Shown: positions 1 through 5,307, counted from the stretch's first letter. The stretch is 5,307 nt of DNA from Pseudomonadota bacterium (GCA_025360685.1 JANYBR010000355.1:1-5307), one strand, 5' to 3'. Numbers and translations are program-made. Notes: generated by a model not told the origin, from the sequence alone.

Positions 1-498
1 GATCACGATGGCGATCACGCCGACCGCCTGCATCCAGCCATAGACACGGCTGCGCTGGTGATATTCGGGTACCAGCGCTGCGGCCCAAGCGGAGTGGCCG
101 AGGGTCAGCATGGAAAATCCGGCATAGAGCACCAGCAGCCAGCCGACCATGTAGAATGTCGATGCACCGGGCTCGGCCATGAAGATCATGTAGGTTGCGA
201 TCATGAGCAGTGGCGCGCCGGCGATCATCCAGGGCCGAAAGCGGCCAAAGCGCGTGTGCGTCGCGTTGATCGCCAAGCCGATCAGCGGATCGAATACGAT
301 GTCGATCAGACGCACTATGCTGAACGCAGCGCCGACGGCCGCGAGCGAAAGCCCGATATGACTGGCATAATAATTGGGCAGATATACGGTGAGCGGAATA
401 CCCAGCGCCGAGACAGGCATCGAGGCACTGGCAAAGGGCGCCAGCAGCCGCACTGGCAGTTTGTTCACAGCCGCCCCGTCCGGTGAGCGTTCTGTCAT
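1..498 (-). CDS. GPH-family (MelB-like) sugar:cation symporter, N-terminal part, cut by window edge
   Basis: The frame is open from an ATG at 498 to the window edge, giving 166 residues of an inner-membrane major facilitator transporter; the rest lies outside. The start is supported by AGGGAGA (complement of 506-512), 7 nt upstream. Visible are hydrophobic segments at about residues 18-38, 48-75, 90-108 and 114-133, and a fifth beginning near 155. The GPH signature is clear: VRLIDIVFDP with Asp66 and Asp70, which match the paired acidic residues of the MelB cation site, followed by TRFGRFRPW (82-90). YHQRSRVYGW lies at 146-155. GPH carriers import glycosides, pentosides or hexuronides with Na+ or H+; the substrate here cannot be read from sequence. 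It is about 55% identical by eye to the next upstream gene (residues ~37-166 against 35-164), so the pair arose by duplication. It is probably co-transcribed behind that gene. Family assignment is firm; substrate is unknown. Confidence 0.9.
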   Translation of the reverse strand, partial: MTERSPDGAAVNKLPVRLLAPFASASMPVSALGIPLTVYLPNYYASHIGLSLAAVGAAFSIVRLIDIVFDPLIGLAINATHTRFGRFRPWMIAGAPLLMIATYMIFMAEPGASTFYMVGWLLVLYAGFSMLTLGHSAWAAALVPEYHQRSRVYGWMQAVGVIAIVI

Positions 499-643
499 CG
501 GCAATTCTCCCTGTCGACGTCTCTGCTGGACGTTCGTGGCACCCAGTTCAGTCGGGATTTGGTACCGGCGCAACTGCTTTTCTCCGACGTCGCGCAATTG
601 TGCGGATGTCCGCTGAGCCAGACCAAGTCCGGCGTCCGGCCGG
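499..643. other. Intergenic spacer between the two GPH transporter genes
   Basis: These 145 bp separate the stop of the complete GPH gene from the start of the second one on the same strand. No short gene of its own is convincing, and no strong hairpin followed by a T-run is seen, so read-through from the upstream gene is plausible. A weak promoter-like pair for the downstream gene reads TTGGTC (complement of 621-626), an 18-bp spacer and CACAAT (complement of 597-602). It matches the consensus too poorly to call. Confidence 0.4.
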
Positions 644-2083
644 TTACCCGCCTGCGTTCAAGACACCTTGCTCCGGTTCGGGCGGCTCGCCCGTGAGGCT
701 TTGCAAGGCATCCTTGGCGCCGGCGATTGCGTCGGACGCGCTGAGCGCCAAGCGCACTTTGGCGTGCCGTGTTTCGTCGAGCTTGTAGCCCCACATCGCG
801 AGGCCGCCGATGAGGACACACAGAACCGGCGGTAGCAGGTAGCAGGCCTGCAGCCCCCAAATGGCATCCGGCGTGTTGACCACCCCTTCCCGCGCGACAA
901 AGCCGAACAGCGGAAGGATGACGTAGGCGACGCCGACCGACAGAGTCGATCCGATCTTGTTGGTGCTGGTCACCAGCGCGTAGAGCATCGCGGTGCGGTC
1001 CTTGCCGCTTTCCAAGCGAACCTCGTCGCTGACATCGGCGATCATGGCGCGCACCAGAAAAGCAAAGGCGCTGGCGACGAACCCGACGCCGATCATCGCG
1101 AACGTCATTTCCAGCGGGTGGGCTTTGGGCAGCAGCAGCAATGTCGATTGCGCGAAGACGTAGCACACGCTGGCGATGCGGATCGCCTGGTGCTTGCCGA
1201 AGCGCCGGGCCACGCGCGACCAGATCGCGGGTCCCGCCAGTCCCGCTGAGACATAGAAGAACAGCAGATAGGTCGCTTGTCCCGGCGTGTAGCCCCGTGC
1301 CTGCTCGAAGAAGAAGAGATAGAGCGGCGCGGTAATAGCCGGACCAAGCGTGCAGAACATGTCGGCGCACATCAGGCGCAGCATTTCGCTGCGCCTGATA
1401 AGCGGCAGATAGTCCTTCAGACCGAAGCGTTCGGATTTCGCGGCGCTGACTTTGTCGGGTTCGGGCGCGAGGAACACGGTGATGGCCGCGCCGACGACGA
1501 TGGCGAAGAGCACAAAACAGCCCATCAGCGGCACGCCCTTGAACGGGACGGCATGCCACATGGCAGGCACGGCGAGCGGCACGAGCAGCACGCCGAGTGC
1601 GCCGACGACGGCGACCGCCTGGATCCAGCCATAGACGCGGCTGCGTTGGTGATACTCTGCGACCAATGCTGCGCCCCAGCCGGCTTGCGAGAGGGTCAGC
1701 ATCGAGTAACCCGCATAAAGAACGACGAGCCAACCGATCAGATAGACAGCGCCGACGCCGGACGGCGGGAAGTAGATGGCGAAGGCTGCCACGATCAGGA
1801 TGGGCGCGGCTGCCGCGAGCCACGGCCGGAATTTGCCATAGCGCGTGCGCGTATGATCGATCGCAATGCCCAGTACTGGATCGAAGAAAATATCGAGCAG
1901 CCGCACGGCCATGAAGGAGAGGCCGACTATGGCGAGGGGGATACCGACATGCGCGGCATAGTAGTTGGTGAGATAGACGCCGAGCGTCGTCACCAGTGCG
2001 CCGATCGGAAATGCCCCGGCGGAAAAAACCGCAATCCGAAGCGGCGGGATATATTCCGGGCCGCGCGGCGTCCTGGCGTCCAT
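644..2083 (-). CDS. GPH-family (MelB-like) MFS sugar:cation symporter, complete
   Basis: This is a 479-residue inner-membrane carrier with about 12 hydrophobic segments, a normal size for the glycoside-pentoside-hexuronide:cation symporter family. The ATG at 2083 was chosen because AGGGAGG (complement of 2090-2096) lies 6 nt upstream; an in-frame extension to 2197 adds 38 non-membrane residues with no such site. The N-half carries RLLDIFFDP with Asp64 and Asp68 (MelB-like cation-site acids), then TRYGKFRPW (80-88) and EYHQRSRVYGW (143-153). A hydrophilic loop of about residues 206-233 joins the halves. The C-half has MIADVSDE (347-354) and TSTNKIGS (372-379), resembling the MelB segment that contains the essential Lys377. 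The cytoplasmic tail after residue 433 is polar and about 45 residues long. It probably imports a sugar or glycoside with a cation, but the substrate is unknown. It is the first gene of a minus-strand pair and diverges from the AmpG-like gene, suggesting shared control. Confidence 0.93.
   Translation of the reverse strand: MDARTPRGPEYIPPLRIAVFSAGAFPIGALVTTLGVYLTNYYAAHVGIPLAIVGLSFMAVRLLDIFFDPVLGIAIDHTRTRYGKFRPWLAAAAPILIVAAFAIYFPPSGVGAVYLIGWLVVLYAGYSMLTLSQAGWGAALVAEYHQRSRVYGWIQAVAVVGALGVLLVPLAVPAMWHAVPFKGVPLMGCFVLFAIVVGAAITVFLAPEPDKVSAAKSERFGLKDYLPLIRRSEMLRLMCADMFCTLGPAITAPLYLFFFEQARGYTPGQATYLLFFYVSAGLAGPAIWSRVARRFGKHQAIRIASVCYVFAQSTLLLLPKAHPLEMTFAMIGVGFVASAFAFLVRAMIADVSDEVRLESGKDRTAMLYALVTSTNKIGSTLSVGVAYVILPLFGFVAREGVVNTPDAIWGLQACYLLPPVLCVLIGGLAMWGYKLDETRHAKVRLALSASDAIAGAKDALQSLTGEPPEPEQGVLNAGG
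1371..1399. repeat. Perfect 11-bp-arm inverted repeat inside the GPH transporter gene
   Basis: ATCAGGCGCAG (1371-1381) and CTGCGCCTGAT (1389-1399) are exact reverse complements with a 7-nt loop. The repeat lies wholly in coding sequence, specifying about residues 229-238 (IRRSEMLRLM) at the entry to membrane segment 7. In mRNA it would form a strong hairpin. There is no T-run after it, so it is not a typical intrinsic terminator. A role in translation pausing or mRNA stability is possible but unproven. Confidence 0.75.
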
Positions 2084-2188
2084 GCTATGCCTCCCTGGCT
2101 GCGCCTCTGCCGGGCGCTGCCCCAAGTCAGAAGTCTTTTGAGGCCGAGCGCAACCGAAAACATTGTACGAGCGTAAGCGTCGCAGGCG

Positions 2189-2203
2189 CGGTTGCACGAA
2201 CCG
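2189..2203. promoter_or_regulatory. Candidate operator palindrome CGGTT-N5-AACCG
   Basis: This is a perfect 5-bp-arm palindrome with a 5-bp centre. A third copy of the half-site is at 2152-2156 (AACCG, within GCGCAACCG). Three half-sites within about 55 bp between divergent transporter genes suggest a regulator binding site. No regulator gene is present in the window, so the cognate protein is unknown and chance occurrence cannot be excluded. Confidence 0.3.
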
Positions 2204-2231
2204 GACGGCCAGCTAATGTCGGGCGCCAGCC

Positions 2232-2240
2232 GGGAAGGAG
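2232..2240 (+). promoter_or_regulatory. Ribosome binding site that fixes a TTG start
   Basis: GGGAAGGAG ends 6 nt before the TTG at 2247. An in-frame TAA at 2214-2216 lies upstream and no ATG or GTG codon falls between it and 2247, so this site and the TTG define the start of the AmpG-like gene. The next in-frame start (GTG at residue 12) would remove the beginning of the first membrane segment. Confidence 0.8.
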
Positions 2241-2246
2241 CAGGAC

Positions 2247-3464
2247 TTGAGCGAAACCAAGCCGGTCGAGTCGCACCCGGTGGTCTACTTGCTGCTCTGC
2301 ATCCCGTTCGGTGCCACCAGCGGCTATGTGATCGTTACGCTCGCCTATCTGCTGTCGCAGTCCGGCGTGAGTGTCGCGGCCATTGCCGGACTGGTGGCCA
2401 TCAATCTGCTGCCGCAGACCTGGAAAGCCCTGTGGGCACCCATCGTCGACACCACGCTCACCAGCAAGCGCTGGTACCTGATTGCGGCGGTTGCAACGGC
2501 CATCAGCCTGGCGGCGATCGGATTTTTTCCGGTCACGCAAAAAGGACTGTTCCTGATCACCGTGCTTGTGTTCGTCAACAGCGTAGCCGTCAGCTTCCTC
2601 GCGATGGCGGCCGAAAATCTCATGGCGCACGCGACCGATCACAGCGTGAAGGGACGCGCCGGCGGCTGGTACCAGGCCGGCAACCTCGGTGGCCAGGGCG
2701 TCGGCGGCGGCGCCGCACTGTGGATCGCGCAACACTCCGCGCTCGTCTGGTTGCCGGGTGCAGCCATGGCTGCCTTGTTCATGGCCTGCTGCCTGGCTCT
2801 CTTCTTCGTCGCCGAACCGGATTCAGGCCATCGCAGATTGCGCTATGTCGAAAGTCTGCGCGATGTCGCCATCGATGTCTGGCACACAGCCAGGTCGCGC
2901 GCCGGATTCCTTGCGCTGCTGATCTGTTTTCTTCCGATTGGTTCGGGCGCAGCAACCGGGCTGTGGGCCGCGGTGGCGGGCGACTGGCATGCGACGGGAG
3001 ACACTGTGGCACTCGTCAATGGCGTTCTGGGAGGTGTGGTTTCCGCGATCGGCTGCGTTATCGGCGGATATCTGTGCGACCGCATGGATCGAAAGTTCGC
3101 CTATTGCCTGTTCGGAGTCTTCCTCGCGATCGGAGCGCTCGCGATGGCGGCAGCCGCGCGCACGCAAGCCATGTTCATCGTCTTCACCCTGCTCTACGCC
3201 TTTGTCCAGGGACTGAACTATGCCTCCTTCAGCGCAGTGGTTCTGGAAGCCATCGGCCGTGGCGCCGCGGCGACGAAGTACAATATCTATGCCTCGCTCT
3301 CCAACATGCCGACGGCCTATATGACGATCGTCGATGGCAGGGCCTATGACAATTGGCACGCCAACGGTTTGCTCGCCGCCGACGCCTTAAGCGGATTGCT
3401 CGCCGTGTTGTTTTTCGCAGGCGTCGTCTTCGCGACCCGGCGCCGAGCAGTCGCACCAGCCTAA
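2247..3464 (+). CDS. AmpG-like (PAT-type) MFS permease
   Basis: This is a 405-residue inner-membrane major facilitator protein with about 12 hydrophobic segments. It resembles the AmpG branch, whose best-known member imports GlcNAc-anhydroMurNAc muropeptides from the periplasm for cell-wall recycling. The main hallmark is WKALWAPIVDTT (59-70) followed by KRWYLIA (74-80), which corresponds to the LKFLWSPLMDR...RRGW stretch after segment 2 of AmpG. The C-half has the MFS loop GGYLCDRMDRK (273-283). AENLMA (122-127), GGWYQAGNLGGQG (139-151) and IYASLSNMPTAYM (347-359) are further conserved-looking stretches. It starts at TTG, judged from the strong ribosome binding site and the upstream in-frame stop. 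At 405 residues it is shorter than classical E. coli AmpG, so another solute, such as an oligosaccharide, is possible. It is transcribed away from the GPH pair and shares their control region. The family is fairly sure; the substrate is not. Confidence 0.85.
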   Translation: MSETKPVESHPVVYLLLCIPFGATSGYVIVTLAYLLSQSGVSVAAIAGLVAINLLPQTWKALWAPIVDTTLTSKRWYLIAAVATAISLAAIGFFPVTQKGLFLITVLVFVNSVAVSFLAMAAENLMAHATDHSVKGRAGGWYQAGNLGGQGVGGGAALWIAQHSALVWLPGAAMAALFMACCLALFFVAEPDSGHRRLRYVESLRDVAIDVWHTARSRAGFLALLICFLPIGSGAATGLWAAVAGDWHATGDTVALVNGVLGGVVSAIGCVIGGYLCDRMDRKFAYCLFGVFLAIGALAMAAAARTQAMFIVFTLLYAFVQGLNYASFSAVVLEAIGRGAAATKYNIYASLSNMPTAYMTIVDGRAYDNWHANGLLAADALSGLLAVLFFAGVVFATRRRAVAPA

Positions 3465-3490
3465 AGGAAACCGCAATAACGCCGCACTCC

Positions 3491-3513
3491 GCGGACCGGC
3501 ATCCGCTGTTGTT
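3491..3513 (+). terminator. Possible weak intrinsic terminator after the AmpG-like gene
   Basis: GCGGA (3491-3495) pairs with TCCGC (3502-3506) across a 6-nt loop and is followed by the T-rich stretch TGTTGTTT (3507-3514). The stem is only 5 bp and the T-tract is interrupted, so this is a weak candidate lying 27 nt after the stop codon. Confidence 0.25.
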
Positions 3514-3530
3514 TCAGCCATTTTGCACCC

Positions 3531-3553
3531 TCATCCTGAGCTTGTCGAAGGAT
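3531..3553. repeat. REP-like intergenic palindrome (CCTGAGCTTGTCGAAGG type)
   Basis: The sequence has outer arms ATCCT (3533-3537) and AGGAT (3549-3553) around the core GAGCTTGTCGA. I recognise this motif, and its complement CCTTCGACAAGCTCAGG, as a short interspersed repeat found many times in intergenic regions of alphaproteobacterial genomes, often between convergent genes. The left flank CACCCTCATCCT has the usual extended form, but the right flank GGATCGATGG departs from the expected GGATGAGG, so this copy looks partly decayed. It could fold in transcripts of either strand and assist termination. Recognition is from memory; copy number was not tested. Confidence 0.7.
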
Positions 3554-3560
3554 CGATGGC

Positions 3561-3580
3561 GCGTCCAATTGCGTCCAATT
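3561..3580. repeat. Perfect 10-bp tandem duplication
   Basis: GCGTCCAATT occurs twice with no gap (3561-3570 and 3571-3580), followed by GC that begins a third copy. It ends 3 bp outside the selO stop codon, between that gene and the REP-like palindrome. A replication-slippage origin is likely. Confidence 0.9.
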
Positions 3581-3583
3581 GCT

Positions 3584-5077
3584 CTACGTTCCGCAGAACG
3601 TCTGTTGCACCACTTCGTCCGGTTTTGGCGGATCGGCATAATGCGCGAATTGCGTCTGGTCGTCGAACGGCGCCGCGAGAACTTTCAAAAGCTCTTCGAA
3701 TAAAGAAAAATCCGACCTCGTCTGCGCCGCCGCGATTGCGGCCTCGATGCGATGGTTGCGCGGAATGAAGGCAGGATTGACCGCGCGCATCGCAGCCGCC
3801 CGTTCGGCTGGAGTAGTATTCTCGCCAGCGAGTCGGTCGCGCCATTTGGCTGCCCAGGCATCGAACGCAACAAAGTCTGCGAACTGGCCGCGGACCGGGC
3901 CGTCGGCGCCGTCAGCGAGCAAGCGGAACGTCAAAGTATAGTCTGCCTTGTTCGCCGTCATGAGTTCCAGCAGCTCACTGGCGAGGTCCATGTCGCCGTC
4001 CCGCTCTCCGGCCAGCCCGAGTTTGAGGCGAAGGCCGGCGAAGTGGGCGGCTTCGAAACGTTCCGGATAGGCATCGATCGCCTCGCGCGCCGAAGCGATC
4101 GCGACAGTCTCGTCGTCCGCCAGAACTGGCAGGAGCGCCTGCGCCAATCGAACCAGGTTCCAGTGCGCGATGCGCGGCTGGTTGCCATAGGCGTAGCGTC
4201 CGCCACTGTCGATCGAACTGAACACCCGGCCGGGATGAAACGCGTCCATGAAGGCGCAGGGTCCATAGTCGATGGTTTCGCCCGAGATCGACATATTGTC
4301 GGTGTTCATCACTCCATGGATAAAGCCGATCAGCTGCCAGCTAGCGACGAGTTTGGCGGTGCGCGCGATCACTTTGTCCAGCAGCGCGCGATAGGGTTGC
4401 CCACTCTCGCGTGCCTCCGGATAGAGCCGCTCGATGACATAGTCGGCGAGAAGGCGAACGCCTTCGACATCGCCGCGATTTGCGAAGAACTCGAACGTGC
4501 CGACGCGCACATGGCTTTCCGCGACCCGGGTCAGCACCGCGCCAGGCAAGAGACCTTCCTGGCGCAAAATCCGTTCGCCGGTCGAGACTGCTGCGAGCGA
4601 GCGGGTGGTCCGAATACCAAGCGCCGCCATCGCTTCGCTGACGATATATTCACGCAGTACTGGTCCAAGCGCGGCGCGGCCATCGCCGTTGCGGGAAAAT
4701 GGCGTCGGTCCCGCGCCCTTGAGCTGGATATCGCGGCGCACGCCGCTGGCATCGCGCACTTCACCAAGAAGGATCGCGCGCCCGTCGCCAAGCTGCGGCA
4801 CCCAGTTGCCGAATTGATGCCCTGCATAGGCCATGGCGATCGGTTCGGCCCCCGGCGGCAGGCGATTTCCCGCCAACATCTGCGCCGCCTCAGGTGTCGC
4901 AAGCCATTCCGGTTGGAGACCAAGCTGACGAGCCAGCGCGAGGTTCAGCTTGATGAGTTGCGGCTTTACGACCGCCGTCGGAGGTAGGCGCGCATAGAAT
5001 CGCTCCGGCAGGCGCGCGTAACTATTGTCGAACGCAAAGTGTGCGCTTGTCGAACGATTGGCCTCTAATTGCGACAT
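3584..5077 (-). CDS. selO: Protein adenylyltransferase SelO (YdiU family)
   Basis: SelO has a pseudokinase fold that binds ATP in flipped orientation and transfers AMP to Ser, Thr or Tyr of target proteins; in E. coli it is tied to oxidative stress and protein glutathionylation. The chosen product is 497 residues, normal for the family. It opens with FDNSYARLPERFYARL and has YAGHQFGNWVPQLGDGRA (84-101), LKGAGPTPFSRNGDGRA (119-135), HGVMNTDN (254-261) and IDYGP (269-273). Residues matching those studied in Pseudomonas syringae SelO are present: Lys120, Glu143, Arg184, Arg191, Asp260, Asn261 and Asp270. The C-terminus is FCGT with Cys495 encoded by TGC, the position of selenocysteine in animal SelO, so it should be active and redox-switchable. 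The start is uncertain: ATG 5077 fits the family N-terminus but has a poor ribosome binding site, ATG 5092 follows AGGTCGGG, and TTG 5134 is possible. It converges with the AmpG-like gene and shows no functional link to it. Confidence 0.95.
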   Translation of the reverse strand: MSQLEANRSTSAHFAFDNSYARLPERFYARLPPTAVVKPQLIKLNLALARQLGLQPEWLATPEAAQMLAGNRLPPGAEPIAMAYAGHQFGNWVPQLGDGRAILLGEVRDASGVRRDIQLKGAGPTPFSRNGDGRAALGPVLREYIVSEAMAALGIRTTRSLAAVSTGERILRQEGLLPGAVLTRVAESHVRVGTFEFFANRGDVEGVRLLADYVIERLYPEARESGQPYRALLDKVIARTAKLVASWQLIGFIHGVMNTDNMSISGETIDYGPCAFMDAFHPGRVFSSIDSGGRYAYGNQPRIAHWNLVRLAQALLPVLADDETVAIASAREAIDAYPERFEAAHFAGLRLKLGLAGERDGDMDLASELLELMTANKADYTLTFRLLADGADGPVRGQFADFVAFDAWAAKWRDRLAGENTTPAERAAAMRAVNPAFIPRNHRIEAAIAAAQTRSDFSLFEELLKVLAAPFDDQTQFAHYADPPKPDEVVQQTFCGT

Positions 5078-5164
5078 GAAACTGCCAGCCATCGAACCCG
5101 ACCTACGGCTACACCCGCTCCCATGACCCGGCAAGCCGTTCGAGAAACAGCCCGGCGCGGCCGG
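5078..5164 (-). other. Leader region upstream of selO
   Basis: This gap holds the alternative selO starts at 5092 (ATG) and 5134 (TTG, in frame). No promoter with a convincing -35/-10 pair and no strong hairpin was seen, which leaves open whether selO is read from its own promoter or from the membrane-protein gene before it. Confidence 0.35.
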
Positions 5165-5307
5165 TCATCCGGCGAGACGGGTCATGGCATCGGCGAAGGA
5201 CATCCAGCCCGATGTGGCGCTGATCGGGCTGCGCAGCAGGACCACCGCGGTGGTGATTGCTGCACCAAGCAACCAGGCGAGGTGCGGCCGGCCGCGGCTC
5301 CTCCAAT
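5165..5307 (-). CDS. C-terminal 46 residues of an unidentified membrane protein, cut by window edge
   Basis: The frame enters at the right edge and ends at TGA (complement of 5165-5167). The 46 visible residues contain a hydrophobic segment, HLAWLLGAAITTAVVLL (about 8-24), preceded by a basic stretch (RSRGRP) and followed by a polar tail ending in ADAMTRLAG. This suggests a last membrane helix and a short tail. Of its 46 codons 38 end in G or C, as expected for a real gene in this DNA. An overlapping frame running on to 5109 has poorer codon bias and a Pro/Arg/His-rich, non-hydrophobic product. The gene is on the same strand as selO, 87 bp upstream of its chosen start, so co-transcription is possible. 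I do not recognise the family from this fragment. Confidence 0.55.
   Translation of the reverse strand, partial: WRSRGRPHLAWLLGAAITTAVVLLRSPISATSGWMSFADAMTRLAG

Larger units (their letters stand above)
2084..2246. promoter_or_regulatory. Divergent promoter/operator region between the GPH and AmpG-like transporter genes
   Basis: This 163-bp gap must hold start signals for both divergent genes. A plus-strand candidate is TTGAGG (2138-2143), a 17-bp spacer and CATTGT (2161-2166), only a partial consensus match. On the minus strand TACAAT (complement of 2162-2167) is a good -10 sequence overlapping the plus candidate, but it lacks a clear -35 partner. Around these sit inverted motifs: GCGCAACCG (2148-2156) against CGGTTGCAC (2189-2197), 8 of 9 complementary; CGGTT-N5-AACCG (2189-2203), perfect; and TACG-AG-CGTA (2166-2175). 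Their position over the overlapping -10 elements would suit a regulator controlling both genes. The promoter assignments are weak; the repeats themselves are directly visible. Confidence 0.5.
3465..3583. other. Convergent intergenic region between the AmpG-like gene and selO
   Basis: This 119-bp gap lies between two converging stop codons. It contains no supported gene. It holds three repeats, listed separately: a short GC-rich hairpin near the end of the AmpG-like gene, a REP-like palindrome, and a 10-bp tandem duplication next to the selO stop. Confidence 0.7.

Noticed and set aside
58..486. A 142-codon plus-strand open frame opposite the truncated GPH gene
   Set aside because: It has the same antisense composition as the shadow opposite the paralogue, and even similar sequence, because the two sense genes are homologous. 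That resemblance is not independent evidence of coding.
499..643. A possible internal promoter or terminator between the two GPH genes
   Set aside because: The best promoter-like pair matches consensus weakly with an 18-bp spacer, and the GC-rich repeats near 628-643 are not followed by a T-run. It is mentioned in the spacer entry only.
495..1823. A 442-codon minus-strand frame overlapping the GPH gene out of register
   Set aside because: It is Arg-rich and non-hydrophobic, and it overlaps the true frame along most of its length. The true frame shows conserved MelB-type motifs.
1277..2176. A 299-codon plus-strand open frame opposite the complete GPH gene
   Set aside because: Its translation is a polar, Arg/His/Asp-rich string without domains, on the opposite strand of a clear 12-segment transporter. 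It is an antisense shadow.
2127..2735. A 202-codon minus-strand frame spanning the divergent region and the start of the AmpG-like gene
   Set aside because: Its product is polar and Asp/Arg/Gly-rich with no domain, and it runs antisense to a supported gene.
2192..3349. A 385-codon plus-strand frame overlapping the AmpG-like gene
   Set aside because: It is an out-of-frame translation rich in Arg and Gly with no membrane segments, while the 2247-3464 frame has AmpG-like motifs and a good ribosome binding site.
3752..4987. A 411-codon open frame on the plus strand opposite selO
   Set aside because: It lies entirely antisense to a firmly identified selO. Its product is rich in Arg, His and Ala with no recognisable domain, as expected from the antisense of GC-biased codons.
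5109..5306. A 65-codon minus-strand frame upstream of selO
   Set aside because: It has a poorer third-position GC bias than the overlapping frame ending at 5165 and a Pro/Arg/His-rich composition. It is judged to be a shadow of the membrane-protein tail.
1..5307. A novel defence, mobile or biosynthetic system
   Set aside because: All substantial coding sequence is accounted for by three MFS transporters, SelO and one membrane-protein tail. No nuclease, toxin, reverse transcriptase, integrase, array or structured RNA was seen on either strand.

Overview
This is a GC-rich, gene-dense window that looks like chromosomal DNA of an alphaproteobacterium (Sphingomonadales, Caulobacterales or a related group). 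The assignment is an inference from three things: base composition and codon use, the SelO subtype, and an intergenic CCTGAGCTTGTCGAAGG-type palindromic repeat that I associate with such genomes. No rRNA, tRNA, CRISPR array, phage gene or transposase was seen.

Layout, left to right. (1) Complement 1-498: the first 166 residues of a GPH-family (MelB-like) sugar:cation symporter, running off the left edge. (2) Complement 644-2083: a complete 479-residue GPH-family transporter, clearly paralogous to the first. The two are co-oriented, so the complete gene is transcribed first and the truncated one follows after 145 bp. (3) 2084-2246: a divergent promoter region with candidate promoter elements and repeated, inverted AACCG motifs that could be an operator. 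(4) 2247-3464, plus strand: a third major facilitator transporter, of the AmpG-like/PAT type, starting at a TTG codon with a strong ribosome binding site. (5) 3465-3583: a convergent gap with a possible weak hairpin terminator, a REP-like palindrome and a perfect 10-bp tandem duplication. (6) Complement 3584-5077: selO (ydiU), a pseudokinase-fold protein adenylyltransferase with all expected catalytic residues and a C-terminal Cys-Gly-Thr. (7) Complement 5165-5307: the last 46 residues of an unidentified membrane protein.

Functionally, the left two thirds is a transport cluster: two MelB-type symporters on one strand and an AmpG-like permease diverging from the same promoter region. Uptake of sugars, oligosaccharides or cell-wall-derived glycans is the reasonable inference, but no enzyme or regulator lies in the window to name the substrate. 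SelO is a separate unit linked to redox stress responses in other bacteria. I found no convincing undescribed system. The most useful leads are the shared divergent control region, the paralogous transporter pair, and an 11-bp-arm perfect hairpin inside the complete GPH gene.
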